In this document: positions 1 to 7,364 of the stretch, one piece after another
Position numbering within the stretch: position 1 is the first letter of the stretch
How the letters are laid out: every line of letters begins with the position of its first letter
From: an uncultured Ellagibacter sp.
Lineage (GTDB): Bacteria; Actinomycetota; Coriobacteriia; Coriobacteriales; Eggerthellaceae
NCBI RefSeq assembly: GCF_934636505.1
Contig: NZ_CAKUAL010000022.1
Coordinates: 1-29,148, forward strand
Direction: 5' to 3'
DNA: 29,148 nt
Program-made: the position numbers and the translations under genes
The notes under the pieces: model-generated
The model's database searches: none
Told to the model about the DNA's origin: nothing
Seen by the model: only the letters and a program-made list of their open reading frames with translations

Positions 1-92
1 CGTTTGCACGCCCGTCCTGCTAGCTGCGAAAACGCCGATTACGGCGCGAGTGTTCGGCTAACAATGAAAATCAACCAAGAAAGGCGCAGGCA

Positions 93-121
93 TTGCACAT
101 CGGTTCGAAGCTTGTTAAAAT
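93..121 (+). promoter_or_regulatory. Promoter of the radical SAM / DUF4130 operon
   Basis: A -35 element TTGCAC (93-98) and a -10 element TAAAAT (116-121) are separated by exactly 17 bp, which matches a vegetative sigma-70-type promoter. The predicted transcription start falls near 128, inside the LexA-like box at 123-136, and the ATG at 154 follows about 25 nt later. Elements are read directly; the activity is inferred. Confidence 0.6.
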
Positions 122-122
122 A

Positions 123-136
123 CGAACAAATATTCG
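123..136. promoter_or_regulatory. LexA (SOS) box-like operator
   Basis: The 14-mer CGAACAAATATTCG is an inverted repeat with one imperfect position (CGAAC, 4-nt centre, ATTCG). It resembles the Gram-positive/actinobacterial SOS box CGAAC-N4-GTTCG. It sits immediately after the -10 element, over the predicted transcription start, where repressor binding would block initiation. The downstream genes belong to families named as putative DNA repair or modification proteins, which fits SOS control. LexA itself is not in this window, so the identity of the binder is inferred. Confidence 0.55.
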
Positions 137-153
137 AACGAACAGGTGTACCC

Positions 154-1761
154 ATGAATATCGCCGACAAACTGGAAATTCTCGCTGACGCCGCAAAGTA
201 CGACGTAGCCTGCACATCTTCCGGTGTCGACCGAGGAGCACGGCGCGGGCAGCTAGGAAACGCCCTGGCCGCGGGGTGCTGCCACAGCTTCACCCCCGAC
301 GGGCGCTGCATCTCGCTTCTGAAGGTGCTCATGACCAACGTCTGCGTCTACGACTGCGCCTACTGCGTGAACCGCGCGAGCAACGACGTCGCTCGTGTCG
401 CGTTCACCCCGCGCGAGCTCGCCGACCTGACGATTTCCTTCTATCGGCGCAACTACATCGAGGGGCTGTTCGTGAGCTCGGGCGTTCTGAAAAGCCCCGA
501 TTACACGACCGAGCTTCTGATCGAAACGCTGCGAATCCTGCGCGATGAATACGGGTTTCGCGGATACATCCACGCGAAGGCCGTGCCCGGCACCTCGCCC
601 GAGCTAATCGATCGGCTGGGACGCCTGGCCGACCGCATGAGCGTGAACCTAGAGCTCCCCTCCCAGAAAAGCCTTGCGCTTCTGTGTCCGCAAAAGCGCA
701 AGCAGCAGCTTTTGGCTCCGATGCGCCAGATTCGCGACTCCATGGCAGAAGACGCTGACATGCGTGCTCTCATGCGAAAGAGCACGACATACTACTCGCA
801 AAATCGACCGGCGAAACGCAAGCGGGCTTTCGTCCCTGCAGGCCAAAGCACGCAAATGATCATCGGCGCCACACCCGAAAACGACTTCCAGATCCTGAAC
901 TTATCGGCGGCGCTCTACCGCACGCTCTCCCTCAAGCGCGTGTTCTTCAGCGCCTACCTGCCAGTTACCTCCGATGAGCGCCTGCCCGCATCAGGCGCGG
1001 TGGAACTCGATCGCGAGCATCGACTCTACCAGGCCGATTGGCTTATGCGCTTCTACAAGTTCGACGTAAGCGAGATAATCGATGAGGAAAACCCTTACCT
1101 CGACCCACAGCTTGACCCGAAGGCAAACTGGGCCGTCAACCATCTGGAGCACTTCCCCGTAGAGGTGAACACCGCCCCGCTCGAAATGCTCCTGCGTGTG
1201 CCCGGCATCGGGCCGCGCGGGGCGCGCCTTATCGTGAAGGCCCGACGCACATGCTGCCTGCACGAACCCGAACTGTGCAAACTCGGTATCGCCTACAAGC
1301 GCGCACGCTTCTTCATCACCTGCAACGGGAAGTACGCAGGCGCAGGCATGCCCCTCACTCCAGGGGCCCTCCGCGCGCAGCTTGCCGCCCCTATCGACGG
1401 CGGAAAGCACGGGCGACGTGCGGCGAAGCAATGCCAGGGGCAGCTGTGCCTCTTCGACCCACTTGAGGGACAGGATTTGCGTAGGAATCGAATCGAGGAA
1501 GCGCACGAACGCGGCGCGCACCATGACGAGCAGAGGGCGGGGGCGCGCGATACGCACGCCCGTTCAGCGAAGGCAGGCGTAGGCGATGCGCTCGGAACCT
1601 CGCAAAAAGCAGGCGTAAGCGGCGCCCTCGCAATTGCGCAGAAGACGAGCATATCAAGCTCAAGCCCCCGCAGCCTCCCTGAGAAAAGCGCACTCGCCAG
1701 CCAAGCCGACGGCCTGTTCGGGTGGCAGCATGCCATCGACAAGCAAAAGGTTTGCGCATGA
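154..1761 (+). CDS. Putative DNA modification/repair radical SAM protein with HhH motif
   Basis: This 535-residue protein matches the family known as putative DNA modification/repair radical SAM protein (TIGR03916, from memory), which usually sits next to a uracil-DNA-glycosylase-linked partner. The radical SAM cluster motif CVYDCAYC gives Cys64, Cys68 and Cys71. A helix-hairpin-helix (RVPGIGPRGARL, about 346-365) suggests DNA binding. The usual family end seems to be near QLCLFDPL (about 430-437). Roughly 95 further residues rich in Ala, Gly, Ser and Lys follow, with an internal repeat (KAGVGDA / KAGVSGA). ATG 154 is preferred over earlier in-frame ATGs because AGGTG lies just upstream and homology begins at MNIADKLEIL. 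Its TGA overlaps the next ATG. Reaction and substrate are unknown. Confidence 0.88.
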   Translation: MNIADKLEILADAAKYDVACTSSGVDRGARRGQLGNALAAGCCHSFTPDGRCISLLKVLMTNVCVYDCAYCVNRASNDVARVAFTPRELADLTISFYRRNYIEGLFVSSGVLKSPDYTTELLIETLRILRDEYGFRGYIHAKAVPGTSPELIDRLGRLADRMSVNLELPSQKSLALLCPQKRKQQLLAPMRQIRDSMAEDADMRALMRKSTTYYSQNRPAKRKRAFVPAGQSTQMIIGATPENDFQILNLSAALYRTLSLKRVFFSAYLPVTSDERLPASGAVELDREHRLYQADWLMRFYKFDVSEIIDEENPYLDPQLDPKANWAVNHLEHFPVEVNTAPLEMLLRVPGIGPRGARLIVKARRTCCLHEPELCKLGIAYKRARFFITCNGKYAGAGMPLTPGALRAQLAAPIDGGKHGRRAAKQCQGQLCLFDPLEGQDLRRNRIEEAHERGAHHDEQRAGARDTHARSAKAGVGDALGTSQKAGVSGALAIAQKTSISSSSPRSLPEKSALASQADGLFGWQHAIDKQKVCA

Positions 1762-2630
1762 TTGCCGCAGAAGAGCCGCTCACCCACGTCGCGTACATCT
1801 ACGACGGAACGCCCGAGGGGCTGCTCACCGCAGTGTTCCAAGCTTACGCAAACCACGAGGACCCTGAGGATATCACCCGGGAATCCTCGTTTCAGCCGCG
1901 CCTAGGGCAAAGCGTGCGCACGATTGAGTCCGACGCCGCGCTCGCCGAGCGTGTCAAACGCGGGCTGGTGCGCACAACGGGGAAAGCGGGGTTCAACGCC
2001 GTGCTGCACGCCGCACTCTCCGACGACGCACAAGCGGGCACCATCGTCTATCGGTTTATCCGCTACGCTATGAGGGCTGACGCGCGCCGAGCGGCGATCG
2101 GAGAAATCGCGCACCCGGCCGTCGCCCCGCTTGTCGCGCTCAACCGATCGGTGATGAACGAGCGCCATTACCTGCAGCAATTCCTACGATTCGAGCGCCT
2201 TCAAGGCAACGTATGGTTCGCCCGCTGCTCACCGAAGGCATCGGTCGTGCCGCTGCTTATGGGCTGGTTCTCGGCGCGCTTCAACGACGTCCCCTTCATG
2301 ATTTACGACGAAGCTCACCACATAGCGGGAATCTACGACGGACCGGGGTGGCAGCTCGTTCAAACCGACGGAGTAAATCTTCCCGAAAAAGCAGCTGACG
2401 AACAGATGATGCAGCAAGCATGGAAGCGGTTCTACGACGCCGTCTCCGTCGATGCGCGCTACCACCCCGAGCTCCGCCGACAATTCATGCCGAAACGATT
2501 CTGGAAGCATATGCCCGAAATGGACGAGCGCGGCGACGCATCAACAGGAACCTACACGCTCAACACGCCCTCAAGGTCGAAGGCGGGGATGAAGCTCTCC
2601 TCGGCAGCACCGCCCTCCTGCCAGAAGTAA
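1758..2630 (+). CDS. DUF4130 / TIGR03915-type probable DNA metabolism protein
   Basis: A 290-residue protein of the family that partners the radical SAM/HhH protein upstream (TIGR03915, DUF4130, from memory). In some genomes it is fused to a uracil-DNA-glycosylase-like domain; here it stands alone. Recognisable pieces are the N-terminal THVAYIYDGTPEGLLTAVF, a central RFERLQGNVWFARCSP, and the C-terminal FMPKRFWKHMPE. The start is the ATG overlapping the previous stop (ATGA), so the two are translationally coupled. About 30 residues after HMPEM look like a low-similarity extension. They are encoded in DNA shared antisense with the next gene (79-bp convergent overlap). It probably acts with its neighbour on DNA after damage; the biochemistry is not established. 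Confidence 0.85.
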   Translation: MIAAEEPLTHVAYIYDGTPEGLLTAVFQAYANHEDPEDITRESSFQPRLGQSVRTIESDAALAERVKRGLVRTTGKAGFNAVLHAALSDDAQAGTIVYRFIRYAMRADARRAAIGEIAHPAVAPLVALNRSVMNERHYLQQFLRFERLQGNVWFARCSPKASVVPLLMGWFSARFNDVPFMIYDEAHHIAGIYDGPGWQLVQTDGVNLPEKAADEQMMQQAWKRFYDAVSVDARYHPELRRQFMPKRFWKHMPEMDERGDASTGTYTLNTPSRSKAGMKLSSAAPPSCQK

Positions 2631-3520
2631 TCCTCGATTCCAAGCGAATCGGCAAAATCGAGCAGTCGCTCATAGTCCTCATCGGAAACGCGACGGGCGA
2701 GCTCGGGACAGCGCTCAAGCTCGCGGCGAGCCCAGGTATCGCCTGCCTCGGCGCTATCCGACAAGACGGGAGTGTACTGGTTCATAATCGAAAGCAGAAC
2801 CGAACTGCCGAAATGCTCCCACACCGTTTGCACCACACGTTTCGAGTCCTCGAGCGCACCGGGCAGCATCAGATGGCGCACCACCACCCCGCGCGTCATG
2901 CGCCCGTCGCCCTCGTACTCGTCAAAGCAAGGGTCGCCCACTTCATCGACCATGGCAGAAAGCGCATCGAAGGCGACCTGAGGATAATCAGGAGCCTTTG
3001 AATATCGGGCAGCTAAATCGGAAGAGGCATATTTGTAATCGGTGAGATACACATCCGCATAACCTCGGTTTTCACGGACGGCGCGAACCGTCTCGTATCC
3101 CGAGGTGTTCCAAACGACGGGAAGGTCCATCCCCCGCTCCCGCGCCAAATCGAGCGCGGCGCGCGCATGCGGCGCATAATGGGTCGGAGTCACAAGGTTG
3201 ATATTCAGCGCACCCTCCGCTTGAAGCTCGGAGTAGATCTGCGCCAGACGCCCGATCGATATCTCTGCCCCCGCCTCGCCGTCGGCAATGACGGCGTTCT
3301 GGCAGTACACGCAGCGAAGCGGGCACCACGAGAAGAACACCGTGCCCGAGCCATGCGTGCCACTGATCGGCGGCTCCTCCCAGAAGTGCAGCGCGGCGCG
3401 GGCGATGCGAAGGCGCCCATCGGCCCCGCAAACACCACGAGCCCCCGCGCTGCGGTCAACTCCGCATGCGCGCGGGCAAAGGGCGCAAGAAGATATGTCA
3501 ATTTCGCTTTGAAGCATCAT
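2552..3520 (-). CDS. PflX-like radical SAM protein (COG1313 type)
   Basis: A 322-residue radical SAM protein similar to PflX/pyruvate-formate-lyase-activating-like proteins of unknown target. The [4Fe-4S]-SAM motif CPLRCVYC gives Cys66, Cys70 and Cys73. An N-terminal cysteine set (CALCPRACGVDR, then GVCG) is typical of this subfamily and may bind another metal centre. The usual WNTSGYE and MNQYTP segments are present. Two adjacent ATGs (3520 and 3517) could start it; the upstream sequence GACGGGAATGA is only a modest ribosome site. Its last 26 codons run antisense to the end of the preceding plus-strand gene, and no terminator separates the two. The substrate cannot be read from the sequence. 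Confidence 0.85.
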   Translation of the reverse strand: MMLQSEIDISSCALCPRACGVDRSAGARGVCGADGRLRIARAALHFWEEPPISGTHGSGTVFFSWCPLRCVYCQNAVIADGEAGAEISIGRLAQIYSELQAEGALNINLVTPTHYAPHARAALDLARERGMDLPVVWNTSGYETVRAVRENRGYADVYLTDYKYASSDLAARYSKAPDYPQVAFDALSAMVDEVGDPCFDEYEGDGRMTRGVVVRHLMLPGALEDSKRVVQTVWEHFGSSVLLSIMNQYTPVLSDSAEAGDTWARRELERCPELARRVSDEDYERLLDFADSLGIEDYFWQEGGAAEESFIPAFDLEGVLSV

Positions 3521-3540
3521 TCATTCCCGTCGTTTCGGCA

Positions 3541-3639
3541 AGCCGAGATTACCTCCGTGCTCAAACAGTCCTGCTTTGGCGAACAGTCCACTGGACTGTT
3601 CGCGTCGTGCGGAACTGCGCGCGGAGGCAATTCTCGGCT
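3541..3639. repeat. Palindromic repeat unit, copy 1
   Basis: The unit is bounded by AGCCGAGATT (3541-3550) and AATTCTCGGCT (3629-3639), which are inverted to each other. Inside is a 76-bp core running from CCTCCG (3552) to CGGAGG (3627). The core arms, 3552-3573 and 3609-3628, recur in inverted orientation in copy 2. The core centre also has a perfect 23-nt palindrome (3580-3602) with half-site CGAACAGTCCA. It could fold into a long nested hairpin. No coding potential or transposase is seen nearby. Confidence 0.75.
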
Positions 3640-3685
3640 CGTCGAAACTGCTATTCCGTCCATCGAGTCAAGCCGCAATATGTAG

Positions 3686-3774
3686 CCTGCGAGTATTCGG
3701 GGCCGCCTCCGCGCGCAGTTCCGCAGCGCAGCGAGGACTGTCTGAGCACGGAGGCGGCCCCGGGTGCTCGCAGG
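3686..3774. repeat. Palindromic repeat unit, copy 2 (inverted)
   Basis: This copy has a 49-bp core from CCTCCG (3706) to CGGAGG (3754). Positions 3705-3724 are the exact reverse complement of 3609-3628. Positions 3733-3754 match the reverse complement of 3552-3573 at 20 of 22 positions. The central palindrome of copy 1 is absent. Its flanks form their own inverted repeat, CCTGCGAG plus CGGGGCCG on the left against CGGCCCCG plus CTCGCAGG on the right. The outer arms thus differ from copy 1 in sequence but are again self-complementary. Confidence 0.75.
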
Positions 3775-3948
3775 AGGACGAGCCTAACGTTTATCCCGCC
3801 GAGCTCCCGACCCGCCGAATTAGCCGTGAAACGCATCGGTATCAAGCCAATATCAGCAGCTCGAGAGCAGACGCCGCCGCATGCTCCCGAGCGGACAGGT
3901 CAAACTAGTTTGCAAGATTCGCGCGAATCATAACCAGGGCAGCCAAGC

Positions 3949-4908
3949 TTAGTTCGCCGAGTACCCGAATCCGCCGTGGTCGTGATGATGACCGCAGCCG
4001 CAATCGTCTTCCTCGTCATCGTAGCTGTAGTCGTCGTCATCGTCAGAACCCTGACCATATGCTTCCTCAGCACGCGACCAATCGAGACCATTCTCGGCGC
4101 ATTCGGCCTCCTCGCCGTAGACCAACGCCAAAGCTGCCGGAGACTTGAACGAGCCTCCGATCACCTCGAGCAGCTCCACGAGGTGCATCGTCGATTCCGC
4201 CTGCGGAAGGATCAAATCGGCATCGTCGGCACTTGCGAGCGCGGCCTGCAGCTCCGAGAGGAACATCTCCGCCGTGAACGCGCCCTCGAAGCGCTTTTCG
4301 CGAACCGCCTCGAGCATGCGCTCGGCGGGCTCGGAGAGGCCGGAAATCGCGACATCGGAGAGGCCGTTGCCCAAAGCGGCACGGTGCGCGGCACGGACCA
4401 GCGCGTTCGCCTCGATCGCAGAGACGACGGCAGCCGCCTCCTGCAGAGTGCGAACAGCACGCATGAGCTGTGCCGTTCCTGCAGCGCCGCATTCCACTAC
4501 GCGACCGCAGACCGCATTGAGAAGCCCTTGCGCCGCGGCGACGGCGTCCTCTTCGCCCGCAGCGTAGCAAACGAGGTTATCCTCGTCGAAGGGACGCGGA
4601 TCGAGCATGTCCTCAAGGGCGATCGGCGCCTCGACAAACCCCAGGTCGCTCACCGTGGCGACCGCGCCGAGCTCGCGCGCGAAACCTGGCGTCGATGCGG
4701 AGAAGTCGATGAGCACCGCGCCGGGATGCGCCGACTGGACGAACCCGCCTTCGTCGAAGTACGCGTCTTCGAGCGCCGATTGCGAGGTGCAGAACGTGAT
4801 GATGGCGCTTGCCTCCTCGATATCGGCGCAGCGCTCGAAGCCGGCGTTCGCCAAGCGCACGGCGATATCGTCGTGGAAGTTCTCGTCACCGAAAAAGATA
4901 TAACGCAT
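3949..4908 (-). CDS. 3-hydroxyisobutyrate-dehydrogenase-like protein with acidic Cys/His tail
   Basis: A 319-residue protein resembling the 6-phosphogluconate/beta-hydroxyacid dehydrogenase superfamily. IDFSASTPGFARELG (68-82) matches the substrate-loop pattern, and GFVEAPI (90-96) the usual EAP segment. The N-terminal glycine loop is atypical (FFGDENFHDD instead of GxGxxG). The expected catalytic Lys position in the GAAGTAQLMR segment (141-150) appears to be Arg150, so classical dehydrogenase activity is doubtful. Residues 289-319 are a run of Asp/Glu followed by CGCGHHHDHGG, a likely metal-binding tail. ATG 4908 has AGGGGG upstream. It is the last gene of the malic enzyme-tmk-holB operon, 8 nt after degV. 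Confidence 0.65.
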   Translation of the reverse strand: MRYIFFGDENFHDDIAVRLANAGFERCADIEEASAIITFCTSQSALEDAYFDEGGFVQSAHPGAVLIDFSASTPGFARELGAVATVSDLGFVEAPIALEDMLDPRPFDEDNLVCYAAGEEDAVAAAQGLLNAVCGRVVECGAAGTAQLMRAVRTLQEAAAVVSAIEANALVRAAHRAALGNGLSDVAISGLSEPAERMLEAVREKRFEGAFTAEMFLSELQAALASADDADLILPQAESTMHLVELLEVIGGSFKSPAALALVYGEEAECAENGLDWSRAEEAYGQGSDDDDDYSYDDEEDDCGCGHHHDHGGFGYSAN

Positions 4909-4916
4909 GGGACCCC

Positions 4917-5840
4917 CTAATTGCCTTTCACTTTACGGGCGATGCGGTCGGCCACGGAAAGCTCCTCGCGGCGGTCCTTGCCCCAAAACACCACGGCCAG
5001 CATGCCCGGCCCCACATGCGACCCGATGACCGGGCCGATGCTGCTTTCCAGAAACAAGATATTCTCGTCGATTTTCGAAAGCGCCTCTTTCAGGCGATCA
5101 GCATCCTTCGGGCAGTCGGCGTTGCCGATAACGGCGAAGCGAGCTGCCCCTTCGTCCGAGACATGCTTTGCATAGTACTCCGCAAGCTGTTTGATGCCCT
5201 TCTTCCGCCCGCGCGCGACGCCGGTGAGCGAAAGCTTGCCATCGAGCGCGATGTTAAGCAGAGGCTTCACGTCGAGCTTCGATCCGGCGAGCGCAACCGA
5301 GGCGGGGATGCGGCCGCCACGGCGAAGCGCTTCAAGGTCATCGACCATGAACTCGGCGTCGATGTAGTAGCGCGCTTCCTCGGCCCAATCCACCATCTCC
5401 TTGGCGGTAAGCCCCCGGTCACGCTGGCGAATGGCCTCATAGACCAAGAACCCTTCGGCAATCGATGCCAACAGCGTGTCGACCACGTACAGCTCGGCTT
5501 CGGGATGCTCGGCCACGAGCTGGTCGCGGATGATCATAGCGGTGTTGTAGCTGCCGGACAGGCCGCTTGAGAAGCTCAGGCACACCGTCGGGACGCCGGA
5601 TTCGATCGCGCGGGTGAACACGTCTTGGTACATCGTGATCGGAACCTGGGCCGTCGAGGGCTCGTCGCCGTTGCGCATCGAATCGAAGAAGTCCTGCGCG
5701 GAACGCGAGCGGTACATATCATCGGAATGCTCGCCGTCACCGGCGATGTAGGGAAACTCGATCAGCTCGATGCCTTCGCGATCGACCAGTTCGAAGGGCA
5801 GATCGCAACAGGAATCGATAATCAGGTTGCAGGCTGGCAT
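4917..5840 (-). CDS. DegV family fatty-acid-binding protein
   Basis: A 307-residue protein of normal length for the DegV family. Members bind a long-chain fatty acid, and some act as the FakB subunit that presents fatty acid to the kinase FakA. Family landmarks are IDSCCDLP (8-15), PSTAQVP (61-67), SFSSGLSGSYNTA (89-101), the LRRGGRIP segment (172-179) and GPVIGSHVGPGM (269-280). The ribosome site TAGGAGA precedes ATG 5840. It sits 60 nt after pncB and 8 nt before the dehydrogenase-like gene. No fakA is in the window, so a role in exogenous fatty-acid use is plausible but unproven. Confidence 0.92.
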   Translation of the reverse strand: MPACNLIIDSCCDLPFELVDREGIELIEFPYIAGDGEHSDDMYRSRSAQDFFDSMRNGDEPSTAQVPITMYQDVFTRAIESGVPTVCLSFSSGLSGSYNTAMIIRDQLVAEHPEAELYVVDTLLASIAEGFLVYEAIRQRDRGLTAKEMVDWAEEARYYIDAEFMVDDLEALRRGGRIPASVALAGSKLDVKPLLNIALDGKLSLTGVARGRKKGIKQLAEYYAKHVSDEGAARFAVIGNADCPKDADRLKEALSKIDENILFLESSIGPVIGSHVGPGMLAVVFWGKDRREELSVADRIARKVKGN

Positions 5841-5900
5841 TCATTCTCCTATCTCATGCGGCACCGTTCGTTGCGGCGCTGGCGTATCAGATTCCACCCG

Positions 5901-7355
5901 CTACTCGAAGCCGCGCAACTTCGCGACCAGATCGCTTCGGTGCTCGAACAGTCCGTGCTCGAGTCCCACCGGATACGAATGCGGGTTGAGCATGCGCTTT
6001 TGGCTCTCGTCGAGCGTGGCAAGCCCCGCCCTCGCACGCTCCCTCGCGGCGAGCGCATCGCGGAACTTAGGCGCGAGCACCGTCTTGCCGTTGCGCGCGA
6101 GCGGCGCAAGCAGTGTCTCGAAGCGCTTGCCGCCCAGACGCTTGCGGCGCAGCGAGTCGAGCGGATCGACGATCGTCTCGCACTCCTGTACGCCGGCGTT
6201 AGTGTCGAACACCATGTCGCCTGCGATGTGGCCATCCTCGTGGTAGTAGCGGCGCACGTCGAGGACGCCGGGGAACGTGAGTTTTTTAGCCGACTCGGAG
6301 ATCTTCAGATGATCGACCCACTCGCCGCCCGGCTTGCGCGTCGCGGAAAGCTTGTAGACGCCGCCAAGAGTGGGCTGATCGTAGGCGCAGGCGAGCTTCG
6401 TGCCCACGCCCCAGGCGCTCACCTGGGCGCCCTCTTCGAGAATCGACTGGATCGTGTACTCGTCGAGGTCGTTGGAAAGCACGATGCCGCAGTCGGTCAA
6501 GCCAGCAGCGTCGAGCTTGCGGCGCGCCATCTTCGCAAGCCATGCCAAGTCGCCCGAGTCGATGCGGATGCCCGAGAGCTTCTCACCGCGCTCGCGCATC
6601 TCAAGGCCGACGGTGATCGCGTTGTCGATACCCTGCTCGACGTTGTAAGTATCCACGAGCAGCGTGCAGTTTTTGGGAAACGCCTCCGCGTAGGCGCGGA
6701 ACGCCTCGAGCTCGGAGGGGAACGCCATGACCCACGAGTGGGCGTGCGTGCCCGACACGGGGAGGTCGAACATCTTGCCCGCGAGCACATTCGAAGTCGA
6801 CGCGCAGCCGCCCACGATGCTCGCGCGCGACGCCCACAGGCCGCCGCCCGCGCCCTGGGCACGGCGCAGGCCGAACTCGGCCACGGGCGCACCCTGCGCC
6901 GCAAGGCACACGCGCGCGGCCTTGGTCGCGATGAGCGTCTGGAAGTTCACGCAGTTGAGAAGCGCCGCCTCGAGCAGCTGGCACTGCATGATCGGGCCCT
7001 TGACGCGAACGAGGGGCTCGTTCGGGAACACGACCTGCCCCTCGGGCACGGCATCGATGTCGACCGTCAGCTTGAAGTCGCGCAGCCATTCCAGGAAATC
7101 GGCGGCGAACAGCGCGCCGCCGCCCGGAGCGGGAATCTTCGAGAGATAGTCGATGTCCTCGCCCGAAAAGCCGTAGGTGTCCACCATGTCCGCAAGCTGC
7201 GCCATGCCGCACGCGATGGCATAGCCCCCTTTGAACGGGGTGTCGCGGAAATACATATGGAAGCATGCCTCGGTGTTCTCATGCCCGGAATCGCGATAGC
7301 CCTGAGCCATCGTGATCTCGTACAAGTCCGTCAAAAGCGCGTAGTCGATGGGCAT
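5901..7355 (-). CDS. pncB: Nicotinate phosphoribosyltransferase
   Basis: A 484-residue enzyme that joins nicotinate to PRPP, with ATP hydrolysis, to make nicotinate mononucleotide for NAD salvage in the cytosol. Recognisable parts are LLTDLYEITMAQGY (7-20), EFGLRRAQG (160-168), the SGTHAHSW segment (201-208) that contains the conserved histidine region, and the DSGD/SNDLDE PRPP-site segments. The N-terminus and length fit the bacterial PncB2-like type. ATG 7355 follows AAGGAG, which overlaps the stop of the upstream PSP1 gene (9-nt gap), so it is cotranscribed with the replication genes upstream. Confidence 0.95.
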   Translation of the reverse strand: MPIDYALLTDLYEITMAQGYRDSGHENTEACFHMYFRDTPFKGGYAIACGMAQLADMVDTYGFSGEDIDYLSKIPAPGGGALFAADFLEWLRDFKLTVDIDAVPEGQVVFPNEPLVRVKGPIMQCQLLEAALLNCVNFQTLIATKAARVCLAAQGAPVAEFGLRRAQGAGGGLWASRASIVGGCASTSNVLAGKMFDLPVSGTHAHSWVMAFPSELEAFRAYAEAFPKNCTLLVDTYNVEQGIDNAITVGLEMRERGEKLSGIRIDSGDLAWLAKMARRKLDAAGLTDCGIVLSNDLDEYTIQSILEEGAQVSAWGVGTKLACAYDQPTLGGVYKLSATRKPGGEWVDHLKISESAKKLTFPGVLDVRRYYHEDGHIAGDMVFDTNAGVQECETIVDPLDSLRRKRLGGKRFETLLAPLARNGKTVLAPKFRDALAARERARAGLATLDESQKRMLNPHSYPVGLEHGLFEHRSDLVAKLRGFE

Positions 7356-7364
7356 TTGCTCTCC

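Larger units (their letters stand above)
3521..3948. other. Repeat-bearing intergenic region
   Basis: This 428-bp stretch has no convincing gene. It lies between the 5' end of the PflX-like gene and the 3' end of the long minus-strand operon. It must therefore hold that operon's terminator and probably the PflX-like promoter, although neither is clear. It contains two inverted palindromic repeat units (listed separately). It also has two small perfect palindromes, CAAACTAGTTTG (3901-3912) and GATTCGCGCGAATC (3916-3929). The second could form a weak terminator stem, but no good T-run follows. Confidence 0.7.

Noticed and set aside
3466..3933. Open frames of 110-172 codons across the repeat region
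   Set aside because: They read through palindromic repeats and flanking DNA in several frames, without ribosome site or homology. The region is better seen as non-coding.
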